NCBI RefSeq assembly: GCF_000182925.2
Contig: NC_026505.1
Span: forward strand, 806,001-870,000
Reading direction: 5' to 3'
DNA length: 64,000 nucleotides
From: Neurospora crassa OR74A
Lineage: Eukaryota > Ascomycota > Sordariomycetes > Sordariales > Sordariaceae
Below are positions 1-10,910 of this stretch, in pieces. How positions within the stretch are numbered: the first letter of the stretch is position 1; each line of letters begins with the position of its first letter. Made by a program: the position numbers and the translations under genes. The notes under the pieces were generated by a model, which was given only the letters and a program-made list of their open reading frames with translations, ran no database searches and had not been told where the DNA came from.

Positions 1-137
1 ACACGGGAATGACGCTTATCCATTCCGATTGATGGTATTAAGGGTTTGAGGGTCAGAGGGGGGTCAGGGAAGGATTGGAAGGACTGGAAGCGATCCTCAA
101 ATGCCCCTGTACCTTGGAAGGAACTTCTACACCTAGA

Positions 138-150
138 ACAGACAGACAGA

Positions 151-187
<37 letters not shown>
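138..187. repeat. GACA tetranucleotide microsatellite
   Basis: About twelve imperfect copies of GACA (read also as ACAG) lie in a row, interrupted by single-base A insertions. It is intergenic, and no function is apparent. Confidence 0.85.
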
Positions 188-470
188 GACGGAGAGAAAA
201 TGAGTGTCACTGCATGCCGTTCATGCATTGATTCGGAACGGAGATCCCGAAGTTCGAGACGACACACTTTTAGTAACCTGCTGCCTACACGTCCAGTCAT
301 TATAGTAGTCATTGCGACCGACAGCATCTTGAGTAAACCAACGTCGGAAACCCGAGAGCGATAATGCTGTTGGCCGCGATTCTAGGTCAGATGTATCCGC
401 ACAGATTAAAATGTTTCAGTTCACGATGGTGCATTATCCAACGAGAAGCTTCCGTGTAATTTCGCGCGCT

Positions 471-514
471 CTTCTCTCTCTCTCTTTCTCTCTCTCTCTG
501 TCTCTCTCTCTCTG
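471..514. repeat. CT dinucleotide tract
   Basis: An interrupted CT/TC run of about 44 bases. Such pyrimidine tracts are common in fungal promoters and 5' leaders, but here it lies about 1 kb upstream of the nearest start codon. Confidence 0.8.
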
Positions 515-1487
515 ACAGTGGATTAAATATTGTGGTTGTATTCATCAGGACAAATTCGGCGGTTTAACCGTTAAACTTGGCAACAAGCACGATTCTGCAG
601 GAAGCTCAGCATACCTACCTAATAAACTGATCGTTCAGACACAACGTGATCACACAGCAGGAACCTCACTGCATTTCAGTTTTATGCCTACAAGCCAGAG
701 AAGCGTTTCATACTTTGCAGAAGAACAACTGTGAGCCAAGAAAAGACAGAGTTGCAGTAGGTGTTCGTGGGGTTTCCTGGTTCGAGAAATCTAAGTGCCG
801 GCCGAGTGGGATAGATATGACGCTCGTAATAGAACCAACGAACTGTTTGACCGTTTAGATCATGGGGTTTGAACATGTTTCCTCTCCTTGTCCGACATGT
901 CTTCTGTGCTTCTCTTCTACCGTGTAGGTTGTTAAAGAGGTATGTCCCCCTTTCGGTGATTAGTTGCCTGTCCTCGCTTATCGCTTATCACTTATACAGA
1001 TAACGCTTTGGCAGCCGTCGGACAACTGCCATGTACCGCCAAGGCCAGAACCTCGACAAACGCCAAGCCCTGCTCACCGCCCGTGGGGTCAGGCAGGCCT
1101 ATGGAGGTAGCGGCGAACTGCCCCACCATAATCCGCCCGCCAATCGTCCCCGGGCCCCGATGCCCGTCCGCGCGGCGGTCCTGCCCTGAGCTTGCCAAGC
1201 AACTGCAGAGGCAGTTGTCCGTTTCAATGCCCGACGGGATCCACCAAGAGAGAGAGAGAGAGAGCCCCAGACAGCACCGAGTGGCCACCGACCGATGACC
1301 GAAGCGCATCACTTCCACTTGTGACTGAGCAACAACTACCACCACCCACCAATTACCCACAGCTGAACGACCTCTGAGCAGACACTACCCACGTCTTCGA
1401 ACACCAAGACGGCGACGACCATTTCCTAGAAACAACACAACCTTTATACCCCTAGTCGGCTTCATAGCCGCCACATAATCAACAGCC

Positions 1488-3138
1488 ATGGTTTTGCAAG
1501 ATCTAGGTCGCCGCATCAATGCGGCCGTCAGTGACCTAACACGCGCCCCCAACCTCGACGAAAAGGTAAGCTTGGATATCTGTTCGGTTGTCTGGTCTTC
1601 CCCGGACTGCGTTTGGTTGATGCTGTCACATCCCCTAGCAGTCAGCCAGTCCAGATCGCTGACCATCGTATGATCAACAGGCCTTCGATGGCATGCTCAA
1701 GGAGATCTGCTCTGCCCTTCTCGAAGCCGATGTCAACGTCCGTCTCGTCGGTCAACTACGCAAATCGATCAAATCCACCGTCAACTTCAAAGAACTACCA
1801 CCGGCCGTCAACAAGAAGCGATTGATCCAGAAAGCCGTCTTCGATGAACTCGTCCGTCTCGTCGACCCCCATGCCGAGCCCTTCAAGCCAAAGAAGGGCA
1901 AGTCCAACGTTATCATGTTTGTCGGTCTCCAGGGTGCTGGTAAGACGACAACATGTACAAAGCTCGCCAGACACTACCAGTCGCGCGGTTTCCGCGTCGG
2001 TCTTGTTTGCGCCGATACCTTCCGTGCCGGTGCTTTCGACCAGCTGAAGCAGAACGCGACCAAGGCCAAGATCCCCTACTACGGCAGTTTGACGGAAACA
2101 GATCCCGTCGTGGTGGCGCGCGATGGTGTGGACAAGTTCAAGAAGGAAAAGTTCGAGATCATCATCGTCGATACGTCGGGTCGTCACAGGCAAGAGGAGG
2201 CGCTCTTCCAGGAAATGATGGACATTCAGACGGCAGTCAAGCCAGACGAGACCATCATGGTGCTCGATGCCTCTATCGGTCAACAAGCCGAAGCCCAAGC
2301 CAAGGCCTTCAAGGAGGCTGCCGACTTTGGTGCCATTATCATCACCAAGACCGATGGCCACGCCGCGGGTGGTGGTGCCATCTCGGCCGTCGCTGCTACC
2401 CACACCCCCATCGTCTTCATCGGTACTGGTGAGCACATGCTCGATTTGGAGCGTTTCGTACCCAACAACTTCATCAGCAAACTCCTCGGCATGGGCGACA
2501 TGGCTGGCCTCGTCGAGCACGTCCAGTCCCTCAAGCTCGACCAAAAGGACACCATCAAGCACATCACCGAGGGCATCTTCACCATCCGCGACCTGCGCGA
2601 CCAGCTGCAGAACATCATGAAGATGGGTCCCCTCAGCAAGATGGCTGGCATGATCCCAGGAATGAGCAACATGATGCAGAACATGGACGACGAGGAGGGC
2701 TCGCTCAAGCTCAAGCGCATGATCTACATCTGCGACAGCATGACGGACAAGGAACTCGACAGCGACGGCAAAATCTTCATTGACCAACCGACGCGTATGA
2801 CGCGTGTTGCCAGGGGTTCCGGCACGACGGTCAGAGAGGTCGAAGACCTGCTTACCCAGCAGCGCATGATGGCTGGCATGGCGAAGAAGATGGGCGGCAA
2901 CATGAAGAACATGCAGCGTGCCCAGAGCGCCATGGGAGGCGGCAACAAGGCGCAACAGCTGGCTGCCATGCAGAAGCGTCTGCAGAGCATGGGCGGCGGT
3001 GGCCAAGATATGGGCGGCCTGATGAAGATGCTTGGCGGCATGGGCGGCGGTGGTGGTATGGGTGGGATGGACATGAATGCCATGATGAAACAAATGAGCG
3101 GGTTGATGGGAGGTGGCGGTGGACGTGGGAGGAGGTAA
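1488..3138 (+). CDS. srp54: Signal recognition particle subunit SRP54
   Basis: GTPase subunit of the cytosolic signal recognition particle. It binds signal peptides as they leave the ribosome and docks with the SRP receptor at the ER. Exons are 1488-1565 and 1681-3138, with a 115-nt intron (gtaagc...cag) after codon 26; the spliced protein is 511 aa. The N-terminal bundle starts [10 protein letters not shown]. The NG domain shows the P-loop [10 protein letters not shown] (residues about 108-117), DTFRAGA (138-144), DTSGRH (190-195) and the G4 box at 248-253. The C-terminal M domain (from about 330) is Met/Gly-rich, ends in GGM/GGG repeats and keeps the RVARGSG RNA-binding motif. The G4 box reads TKTDGH, where most SRP GTPases have TKLDGH, and the usual Lys of the following HAKGGG is Ala; both may be lineage traits. 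Length and full collinearity with the human protein make the call secure. Confidence 0.97.
1566..1680 (+). other. Intron of SRP54
   Basis: The donor is gtaagc after codon 26 and the acceptor is cag at 1680. Removing it joins ...NLDEK to [10 protein letters not shown], restoring the family's conserved N-terminal helix bundle. Confidence 0.93.
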
Positions 3139-4261
3139 AAGGTTGAAGGAAAAAAAGAAAAAGAGGGTGTGTGTCAGTCGGTCGATCGACTTTTAATGGG
3201 TTCGGTTCTTTTTCTTGCTAATGCGTCGTCGTCGGTTCGTCCATTTCGTTCAATTCTTTTTCCATGGCAGTAGCAGCAGCAAAAGAGCTTGCATCATTCT
3301 GGCGTCTGGAGTATATACTGTAACAACACACAACGAATAACGGGAAACTTGACTTGGCTTGGGGACATGCGGTTGGATGATATAGCAAAACAGACCTGGA
3401 ACTCTTTTTATTATTATCCACGATCTACCTTAATCATGACCATGACAGCGAGACCCGGAGACATTCTCAAATGCTGCTTCTAAGGCGACGTTCAATGTGA
3501 CCGTTGTTTGGTATGAGGACGATGAGTGAGGGCCAGAGGCATTTGAACCCCGTGAACGCCTCAACCGCGTGGCACTTATTTCGGCGATCCTGCGATTAGT
3601 CTTACGTTGTTGTTCCTTTTTGACGCTTTTATATAAATTCATTCTGTCCCATTTCTTTGGTTCGTTATAGTTCGATATTTTTTTCGGCAACCGTCTGTCC
3701 TTTCCCCCTCGGTTGGTTTGCTTATGTCTGATTTCTTCATAGGGCTGGCAGTCAACCGAATCTTTGCACGGCAAGTGGTAAATATCCCTTGATATAATAC
3801 GGACCAGGCGGCACAGTTCGGGATGTATAAATTCGAAAGTCGTGGCTGCTTCTACTGTAGTCAGTGTGGGCTTATGCACACTTCATAAACACATCCCACC
3901 AACCACCGGAAGCGTAAGATCAAGTGGTAAGGGGTGAGATAGGAGGGAGAAGAACCGAGATACCCCTGAGAAGAAATGATAGAAGGAGGACTTGACTCTG
4001 AATTTCGTTCGTTAAGTCCGGTTCAAGCGCCCATGTATCTATTCCATCGTCTAGTTCTTCAACATCTATCCCCTAAATCCCAATTTTAATGCTGTAATAT
4101 GCCTTTTAGTATCCAAAACGCCAGTAAACCACTGTTCTTTTGTTTCAAAAAGTCCAAGCCCTTCCACCACATTACCCTCTTTCTCAACCCCCGAGTTGAT
4201 TTCCAACCCAACCACGTCCCTCCCCATTTCACCGAACAACAACAACAACAACATGCACCCC
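3139..4261. other. Intergenic, convergent 3' ends
   Basis: This lies between SRP54 (plus) and the DUF829 gene (minus), so it holds both 3' UTRs. A minus-strand frame at 3430-3879 (149 codons) has no recognisable domain and is not called. A CAA repeat at about 4231-4250 lies just past the DUF829 stop codon. Confidence 0.5.
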
Positions 4262-5239
4262 TCACAACCCACCAACCGCCTCCCTCCAAGTCTTCGCCAC
4301 CGCCCCCCAATACTGCTCCGAATGCATCCTCATATGCCCTACATGCGGCGTCCCCTCAAACATGTCCATGTCCACCTGATACCCCCTCTGCCTCGCCTGC
4401 GCCGCATGGCTTTCGATATCCTCCCAATAGATAATATCGTCCTCCTTCGAGTACACATACAGCCGCCTCGCCCCCCTTACGCACAGCTCCTCGTTATTCA
4501 CCGCCGCGACACTATACGCCGCCGCACTCGACGCGCCAATCAACCACCCGAACCCATGCAGCGCCGCCAGGAACATGCAGGCCATCGCTTGCGTGACGAT
4601 GAACGGCACGCAGCCGGGCAAGTACCCGGATGCGCCCAAAGCCATGGCGCGTGACCATGGACCGGCGTTTTGTAGGAAGGAAGTGCTTCCGGGCGTGGAA
4701 TCGAGGACGAGCATGTGATGAGGAAGCGCATGGCCATAACGCTGGCGGTAGGCGTTCAGAGTGGCGGCGAAGTACATGCCGCCTGTGTTGGACATGACTT
4801 GTACTAGGATTCTGTTGTTGTTGTTGTTGTTTTGGGTCGAAGACTTGGGGTCTGCAGCAGCAGACTCTCTGTTGTCCAGAGAAGAACCAAAGCAAGCGGA
4901 GATGACGGGGGTCATGGCTTTGGAACGGGCTTCAAGGGTCTGGTAAAGGCAGCGCAGGATGGGGCAGAGGACCACGACGAGTTTGGCCGCGGGGAAGAGG
5001 GCGCGGTACCCGTCGACGTACTTGGCGAGGTGTTTGGGGCGGGCGTCGCCCCAGCCGTAGAGGAGGATGGTGGTTGGGTCTGTATTTGTATTTGTACTTG
5101 TGCTAGGAGAAGGGGAAAGGGGAGCTTCTTCGGAGAGGTAGTAGATTTGTTCTGTGAGGCGCTTGAAGCCTGGTCCCAAGGGGGATGGTTTCTCGTTGTG
5201 GGTGACGACGACGGCGTCGACGAGGACTTGTTCGGACAT
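4262..5239 (-). CDS. TMEM53/PaxU-like protein (DUF829 alpha/beta hydrolase fold)
   Basis: Single-exon protein of 325 aa. It belongs to the DUF829/TMEM53 family, which fungal annotations often label 'indole-diterpene biosynthesis protein PaxU-like'; no indole-diterpene cluster is visible here, so that label says little about its job. Family marks: YGWGDARPKHLAKY (about 61-74) after the first strand, SNTGG (150-154) at the position of the nucleophile elbow, DSTPG (180-184), and a C-terminal HVGHMR box (299-304) supplying the presumed histidine. A poly-Asn run (about 137-142) and a Ser/Thr-rich stretch (41-55) are insertions relative to shorter relatives. A hydrophobic segment around 210-230 may be membrane-associated. 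The start ATG follows closely after a (GGT)n tract on the plus strand. The fold is fairly certain; the substrate is unknown. Confidence 0.85.
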   Translation of the reverse strand: MSEQVLVDAVVVTHNEKPSPLGPGFKRLTEQIYYLSEEAPLSPSPSTSTNTNTDPTTILLYGWGDARPKHLAKYVDGYRALFPAAKLVVVLCPILRCLYQTLEARSKAMTPVISACFGSSLDNRESAAADPKSSTQNNNNNNRILVQVMSNTGGMYFAATLNAYRQRYGHALPHHMLVLDSTPGSTSFLQNAGPWSRAMALGASGYLPGCVPFIVTQAMACMFLAALHGFGWLIGASSAAAYSVAAVNNEELCVRGARRLYVYSKEDDIIYWEDIESHAAQARQRGYQVDMDMFEGTPHVGHMRMHSEQYWGAVAKTWREAVGGL

Positions 5240-5270
5240 GGTGGTGGTGGTGGTGGTGGTGGTGGTGGCG
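5240..5270. repeat. GGT trinucleotide tract in 5' leader
   Basis: About nine GGT units lie immediately before the DUF829 start codon, so the transcript leader would carry ACC repeats abutting the ATG. Confidence 0.85.
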
Positions 5271-5963
5271 GTGTGTGTAGTTCTACGTGATGACCTTCAT
5301 GGACAAGAGTGAAGAAGAAGCCTGAGAAGGGAGAACAGATGTCGTTACGAAAATGAAGTTAATGAGTGAAGAACGGGTCCCTCATCACTCGATCAGAGAC
5401 CAGCATCGGAGCTCTCATGTCTAAATCTTCCCCCTTTGGCTCGATTTTCTCGACTTTTTCGGCGTCTGTCCCCTGGTCCAGTTTGGGGAGAATTTGATGC
5501 TAGGATCAGCGATCCAGCCCGTGGGAGCGGAGCGGATGTCTCCACGCCAACCGGGACATTGTCTGTTTTGGGATTCGTTCAGCCCTTTTGTAAATCTGTC
5601 AGTCTATCACAAGTGTTCATCTCTTCATTTGTCTCGTCCTCGGTCGCAACGGTCGGCGGCGGTCAATGGGGTCTACGGAGTTTGAGCCGCCGCGATGCCC
5701 GATGTTGCAGTCCTTGGAATTTGTTGAGTTTCCCAACAGCCAAGACTTGAAAAGATGTCGCCTCGGAGCATCTTGCAAGCTTTGGCATGTGATTATGTTC
5801 TTGGGGGGGAAAGCTTGAGGTCGTCGTGGAGTTGAGAGGCCGCTATCGACGTTTTGATATGTCAAAGGTGAACGTGAGCCGAGGCAAGTGGGGAGCTGCT
5901 GAGCGGACAGCAGACCTGATCTAGCATTAATAGGGTTAAAAATTAGTAATACTAATAATGAAC
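5271..5963. other. Intergenic: DUF829 promoter to tRNA-Ala
   Basis: No supportable gene. It should contain the promoter of the minus-strand DUF829 gene and the 5' flank of the tRNA gene. The open frames present are short and without recognisable domains. Confidence 0.5.
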
Positions 5964-6052
5964 GGGCAATTGGTCTAGGGGTATGATTTTCGCTTCGCAT
6001 TCCATAGATGCGCCTTTGTGAAAGGTCACCGGTTCGAATCCGGTATTGTCCA
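5964..6052 (+). tRNA. tRNA-Ala(CGC) with 17-nt intron
   Basis: All cloverleaf parts can be drawn. The acceptor GGGCAAT (5964-5970) pairs with ATTGTCC (6045-6051), with discriminator A6052. The anticodon stem TTCGC pairs with GTGAA, with one G-T pair. The loop is TT-CGC-A-[intron]-T with anticodon CGC at 5996-5998. The variable loop is 5 nt. The T arm is ACCGG-TTCGAAT-CCGGT (6028-6044). The intron occupies 6000-6016, one base 3' of the anticodon as in nuclear tRNA introns, and contains ATGCG, which can pair with the anticodon region CGCAT. The B box GGTTCGAATCC is perfect. Mature length is 72 nt. A T5 pol III terminator follows at 6056-6060. Confidence 0.93.
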
Positions 6053-6055
6053 CTC

Positions 6056-6060
6056 TTTTT
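6056..6060 (+). terminator. Pol III terminator of tRNA-Ala
   Basis: A run of five T residues begins four bases after the discriminator base of the tRNA. Confidence 0.75.
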
Positions 6061-6416
6061 GTAATTTCTGGTAACTCATTTCACCACGGGTATTGTCTAC
6101 CTTTTTGCAGCTTTTTGGGATCCTTTCCACCTGTCAAACCGCGTTCAAACTATCGAGGAGATCTGATTGATGATGAAAATCGCGAAATCACTCGAAACCC
6201 TGTCATTCCTTCAACGCAGTTGCCTTGAGATCAACACGGAAAGCTGCCGACTTGGCAACCGAGGCTCAAACAGTCTCACCATAGTAAAGTGGGGGTTGGG
6301 GTAACTGTTCCCCGGATTCATCAACACCATCGCCGTATAAGTGCGACACGCAGTCCTTCAGAACTCTTTTTTGCTCAAGAATTTGTCTCGAAGTAGACGG
6401 GAACCACAGTACCAAA
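6061..6416. promoter_or_regulatory. Intergenic: promoter of the thioesterase-like gene
   Basis: 356 bases between the tRNA terminator and the next start codon. I see no gene and no strong TATA box. Confidence 0.4.
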
Positions 6417-7610
6417 ATGGCATCATATAAACCATCATCAGAGATTATCCCGTTCGCTAAGGCGACGGAGATCAAGAGGCTCGATGCCAACACCTACCAA
6501 GCGAACCTAGTAGACTCGTTCTGCATCGGGGCCGGTAAGTATCCCTTCATCTTTCGTACATCAAACAGCCCAAACATCACTAACAACTTGACAGTCCCCA
6601 ACGGCGGCTACGTAGCATCATGTATCCTCCAAGCCGCCATCATCCACGGCACCTCCCGCTCCCCTTCCAACCCCCAACCGCACGTCATGAACGCTCACTT
6701 CGAGTACCTCAACCGCACCCAAGTCGGTCCCGCAACCATCCTCATCGAGGACGTGAAACCTGGTCGTCAACTAACCACCCTACACGCCACTTTGTACCAA
6801 GGCAATTCGCACCAAGACGACACCTCCACCTCTAACTCTGACCTCCTCCCAACAAAAACCCTTGGCAACATGAAGAAACGCGTAACCGCCTACCTAGTAA
6901 TGACCAACCTCTCCTCCCTCACCGGTCTCTCACTCAACACGCAATTCACCCTCCTCCCCCCTCCCCTCGTCCCCTCCTCCTCGCCCTCCCAAAACCCCGA
7001 TTTCTCTCTACTCAAACAAGACCGCGACCCCCACTGGACCACCATCCCTTCTTTACTACCCTTGGGGTCCGAATCCGGATCCGGATCCAGCTACATCCGA
7101 GCTCTACAAAACACCCACTTCTACATTCCACGACGGGGCCAGGTTCGTAAATCCATCATCGACATCTGGATTCGGTTATCGTCAGGCGAAAACTTCACCA
7201 ATGCATCGCTGGGGTACGTGAGTGATTGCTGGCCGTATGTCGTGGAGGCTTATCGCCCTAGGAGCAAAGAAGAAGAGGAAAACAACGCAAAGGAGGAGGA
7301 GGAGGAGGACGGGGTTGGATTCAAACATGATGCGAAGCATTGGTATCCTACGGTGGTGATGAATGTTGAGCAAAAGAAGGCTGCACCGGAAAAGGGAAAG
7401 GAAGAAGAGGGCGGCGGCGGGTGGGAGTGGTTGAGGATGAGGGTGTCAAGTAAGGAGGTTAAGGGCGGGAGGTTTGATTTGGAGGTGCTGGTGATGGATG
7501 AAAAGGGGGAACTGGTGGTGGTGAGTAATCATGTTGGGTTGGTGTTGGGGAGTGAGAGGAATTTGGCGGGGAGGGGGAAGGGGGGGATGAAAGGGCAGAG
7601 TAGGATTTGA
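6417..7610 (+). CDS. Thioesterase-like hot-dog family protein
   Basis: Exons 6417-6534 and 6595-7610 flank a 60-nt intron (gtaagt...acag). It is a multiple of three, so the frame also reads through it. The spliced protein is about 377 aa. Removing the intron gives FCIGAVPNGGYVAS, the usual 'G..NGGY' start of the acyl-CoA thioesterase-like (4HBT_3/TesB-type) hot-dog domain. HFEYLNRTQVGPATI and PGRQLTTLHATLYQ then match the helix and strands of the first hot-dog repeat. A second, more diverged repeat follows around 190-260. Two inserts look fungal-specific: a Pro/Ser-rich stretch (about 165-190) and a Glu-rich stretch (about 280-295). Most likely it hydrolyses acyl thioesters; the substrate cannot be told. 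Confidence 0.82.
   Translation: MASYKPSSEIIPFAKATEIKRLDANTYQANLVDSFCIGAGKYPFIFRTSNSPNITNNLTVPNGGYVASCILQAAIIHGTSRSPSNPQPHVMNAHFEYLNRTQVGPATILIEDVKPGRQLTTLHATLYQGNSHQDDTSTSNSDLLPTKTLGNMKKRVTAYLVMTNLSSLTGLSLNTQFTLLPPPLVPSSSPSQNPDFSLLKQDRDPHWTTIPSLLPLGSESGSGSSYIRALQNTHFYIPRRGQVRKSIIDIWIRLSSGENFTNASLGYVSDCWPYVVEAYRPRSKEEEENNAKEEEEEDGVGFKHDAKHWYPTVVMNVEQKKAAPEKGKEEEGGGGWEWLRMRVSSKEVKGGRFDLEVLVMDEKGELVVVSNHVGLVLGSERNLAGRGKGGMKGQSRI
6535..6594 (+). other. In-frame intron of the thioesterase-like gene
   Basis: The donor is gtaagt and the acceptor is acag, preceded by a taacaac branch-like sequence. Length is 60 nt, so retention would add 20 residues inside the conserved NGGY region without shifting frame. 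Confidence 0.85.
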
Positions 7611-10166
7611 TGGGATGGTCGTGAGGGTGGTGATGGTGGTGATGAGGATGGGAATGGTGTTGTGAGTGGATATGTGAAGGAAGGCATACGTGTTGAGGAG
7701 TTTTTCGGGTGAATGTTGATGTTCGGAGATAAGGGATATCTGGTTGTGTTGGCGACGGTGCTTCTCGGAGTCGCATATCTCTCAAAGTCCGGCACAAATA
7801 CCAAACAGCATCTTTGTCAGAACTGTCGATGTAAACAAATCACATGATTGTTCGTGGCCTGCGCTGACATTAGCTGAACTGATCCATCAGAAATATACGA
7901 AACCTATCCATGACACAGCTCATATCGCCCTGCTACTCGAGTAGTATTGCCATGCAATATCAAAGCTGTTGTGTCTGACAGTCCTTCTTCTCCACTTGAA
8001 GCCAGTCAGCCCCCCTTTCCCCCCGCCTTGCGCAGGACCACAGGTTGCCGGTAACAACGCGTCCCCATCTTGTCCTCCAACGACAAGCCATTGTTGACAT
8101 TCGTCAGATCTTGAGGTCCATCAAAGCTGAGGCCTCACAAATCCACTCTGCCAGTCGTGGGTAGTGGAACGAGCTCCTAGAGCTGTCAGCACAGCCTGCA
8201 CAGATATCTTGCATACGTGGACCCAGCAATGTCAGGGCAACGTCGAGGTCCAGAAAAGATAGGCCAAGAATGGCTTGTCCTTTCGGAATTCGGACTTTTC
8301 CAAGGCATCATCATCAGCAAGGCACCACCAACAATTGAAGGGGAATCCGTCTTTCCATCTCGATGCATGGTTGCACCTGCATATGATGGATGGCCTTGTG
8401 AATGCGGTCGTCAATATGTTGTGCACATTGGTTGCTTCTTTTCTGCAGGAGATTTCACTTCGCTAAAAGCCATTCAGGCACGGAAGCAACGGAACTAAAC
8501 AAGTGTACCTTTTAGTTGTGGTGATGAATGGACCCCTCGTAGAATCGCGAGAGCCTATGAGTGAGCAGAAACGAATTGAGAATATGTGATTTCGAATCGT
8601 CAAGTGTGATTTGTGATGGCAACGGCCAATTCGCGCTCCGCCTACCGCCCAACCGCAGTCACTGGCAGTAGTTCTCACGACAGGGCCAGAAATATCGGCC
8701 ACGTAAACTAGGTAGGCAAGATCTAGAACTTGGGGAAGACTCCGGTGCAGTCCAGTGGTGAAGGATAGAAGGGGCTATGCAGGATCGCAGGGTCGAGAAA
8801 CTGCAGATCGTTCAGACTATCAGGCAACCTCGTCCAAATCGCCATCGAGGCCATCAAACAGTGGCCCTATTTTGTTGCCATTTGCATGCCATTTGTCTAC
8901 CCATGTTGCCGCCATCTCCTATTTCTTGCGTGCCTGGTTTTCTCGACTTTGCGAATCGTCCTCGAGGACCTTGATCAAGACCGCTATTTGCGTCCTTTTG
9001 TTCGTCGATAGGGTGGTTCCACGTGCTCCATCTCGATATGCAAGTTGCTTTGCGCCCCCCCTTTGGGAAGACCCCGTAAGTCTTGATCTGGACCACGCTA
9101 ATCGACCCCTCCACACATCTTTAGCTGATGGCTTGCCCCCAGTCTGAAGGAGGGCAAATAGGTAGCCAATAGGCGCTGTTGCCGGCTGGGGGTCGGCATC
9201 CACAGAGACCAATGAGGCCGTGCCGCGCATACGACTGTGACAATGAATGGGGTTGCGGATGGTAAGGCAGCACCACCACTGATCACAACCGAGCCGGCGG
9301 TTGTTTCGAAAGTCCAGTCCCCGTCGTGTTCTTTTTTGGGGGTAGGACCCAACCAGCGGTGCCTTGCAAATGCTAGCGTAGTGTAGTCCAGCCACTTTCA
9401 GCCTGACGAGTGATAGGTGCTCTCTTTTTGAGGCCCAGAGAACCCGATTCGAGGCGCTGCTGCAACGACCGACATTTAGCAAATGACTCGTAGAACAGCT
9501 CTCTGCGAGAGGGCACGAGCGGTCTCGTCGCCTGCGGCTTCTGCTGCAGCCCTTACCCGAAACAGCCCTAGCCTCCTGATGGGAACCCACCCGCCAGGCT
9601 GGCACTGGACGACAGTGAGGGACGCTGGAGCGAGGACGACGCAGACTCACGCCAGCGATGCCGAGCAAATCATTAGCTGTGAGGCCGCATCCACGTCAGT
9701 GTTTCTGACCTGTTAGAACCCTGCCATGTTGGGCATCTCGTTTAGGCGCCATGCCGTGGCCACTGTTGGTGTACAATCTTTGATGGCGAGGACGGTGGCC
9801 CGTTCCATTGGCCGGTCGGAATATTCTGTAGCCAACAGAAACTCCCGGCCCACCTTCTCGGTTGAAACTCCACGGCTTCGGGATGTACCTCGACTATGTC
9901 CGTAGACGCCTGAGACAGAGAGGGGCTATGATTGTGGATTGGGAGCTGTGGCTTTTTTTGGGCATGAAGAAAGAGCTGGGAAGCTGGGAGGGACTGGAGT
10001 CGGGTTTGGATAAATAGATTGGCAGTCCCAGGACCTTGGAGCCGTTGTTGTATTTGATATCCCAAACACACAACAAGCAACGTTGACACTGCTCGATTCC
10101 ACATCAACCTCCACAACTCCACCACCACATCAACTACCTTTCCATCACCAAACACAACCATCCAAC
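7611..10166. other. Intergenic, 2.5 kb
   Basis: No supportable gene. Several open frames of 80-250 codons occur on both strands (notably minus strand 8919-9668), but they are Arg/Ser-rich, start at non-ATG codons or lack any recognisable domain. An A/T-rich ATAAATAG sequence near 10007-10014 may be the TATA element for the gene starting at 10167. Confidence 0.5.
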
Positions 10167-10910
10167 ATGTCTGGCCAGCGTGAGAGCGTCGTAAGTAAAC
10201 CCCTGAGGATGTTTTGATACTTTCAAGCTCATCAGAAGCTGACATATGCCGCCCATAACAGCAAACCTACTGGGTCAACGGCTCGACCGAGATCTCCAAG
10301 AGGGCTTCCGACCTCGCCTCGGCCTCCACCATCTCCGGCGAGCAGATCTTCGAGTCCAAGGGCAACGCTGGCGAGTTCGTGGTCCAGGGGGCCCAGAGCG
10401 TCCAGTTCTGGACCGGATCCGTGCGAAGCGGCGAGAACTACATCGGCGATACCAAGGGTGACGGTGTCGTTTTCCTCAAGGAGGGCATCCAGATGGTTGT
10501 CAAGGGCGGCAAGGTCCTTGGACCTCTCCCTGCCGGTACCCTGCACAGATGTAATACACCCCCTCGGTCCCGATCCCCAACACATCGCATCGTCCATGTT
10601 TCTACTTCAAGTTCCTGTACTGCACAACGCCCACCACACCTTCCCCGGTCGTTGTCGGCCAACAACAACAACAACACCAGCTCCAGTTACCGGCTCGCTT
10701 CCGGTTCTGAGAGACGAGTTAGCGGTAGCGGCGGAGGTCATGGTACTGCGCATCATGATGCTGTTGTTGGCTCGGGCGTCCGCTACGTTTCGGGGACAAG
10801 CCATGCTCTTCCTCCCACAAACACACATACCACCACCACTCCTCCAAAGTTGCCTCGTTCGGCTTCCTACCATCCTCATGTCCCGCCTACTAACACCTTT
10901 CCCAGCGTGA
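10167..10910 (+). CDS. Small unknown protein, 105 aa (spliced model)
   Basis: Exons 10167-10190, 10262-10550 and 10906-10910. Intron 1 (gtaagt...taacag) follows codon 8. The core from Q9 to about residue 104 reads as a compact, Gly-rich, probably beta-rich protein: YWVNGSTEIS, then ISGEQIFESKGNAGEFVVQG, FWTGSVRSGENYIGDTKGDG and VVKGGKVLGPLPAGTLHR. I do not recognise the family. Intron 2 (donor gtaata at 10551, branch and acceptor CTAACACCTTTCCCAG ending 10905) gives ...HRS and a stop at once. If it is retained, the same frame stays open to 11206 and encodes about 390 aa. The extra tail is His/Asn/Ser-rich and ends in a more coding-like acidic stretch (RDWLDDDSIAPSDSIS). The existence of the gene is likely; its 3' end is uncertain. 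Confidence 0.65.
10551..10905 (+). other. Probable 355-nt intron 2 of the unknown gene
   Basis: A strong 3' signal (TACTAAC, pyrimidine stretch, CCCAG) closes it; the donor gtaata is weaker. It is not a multiple of three, so splicing changes the downstream frame. It is long for this window, where nearly all other introns are 53-137 nt. Confidence 0.65.

Larger units (their letters stand above)
1..1487. promoter_or_regulatory. Intergenic region upstream of SRP54
   Basis: No gene is supportable here. The stretch holds an interrupted GACA microsatellite (about 138-187), a CT-rich tract (about 471-514) and a short GA tract (about 1250-1262) in the presumed promoter/5' leader of the SRP54 gene. 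Short open frames on both strands are low-complexity and carry no recognisable domain. Confidence 0.6.

Noticed and set aside
1795-3093. 432-codon open frame antisense to SRP54
   Set aside because: It is the complement of strongly biased SRP54 codons; composition (His/Leu/Val-rich) and lack of domains mark it as a shadow frame.
8919-9668. 249-codon minus-strand frame
   Set aside because: Starts from TTG, is Arg/Ser-rich, and has no domain or splice-linked exons.
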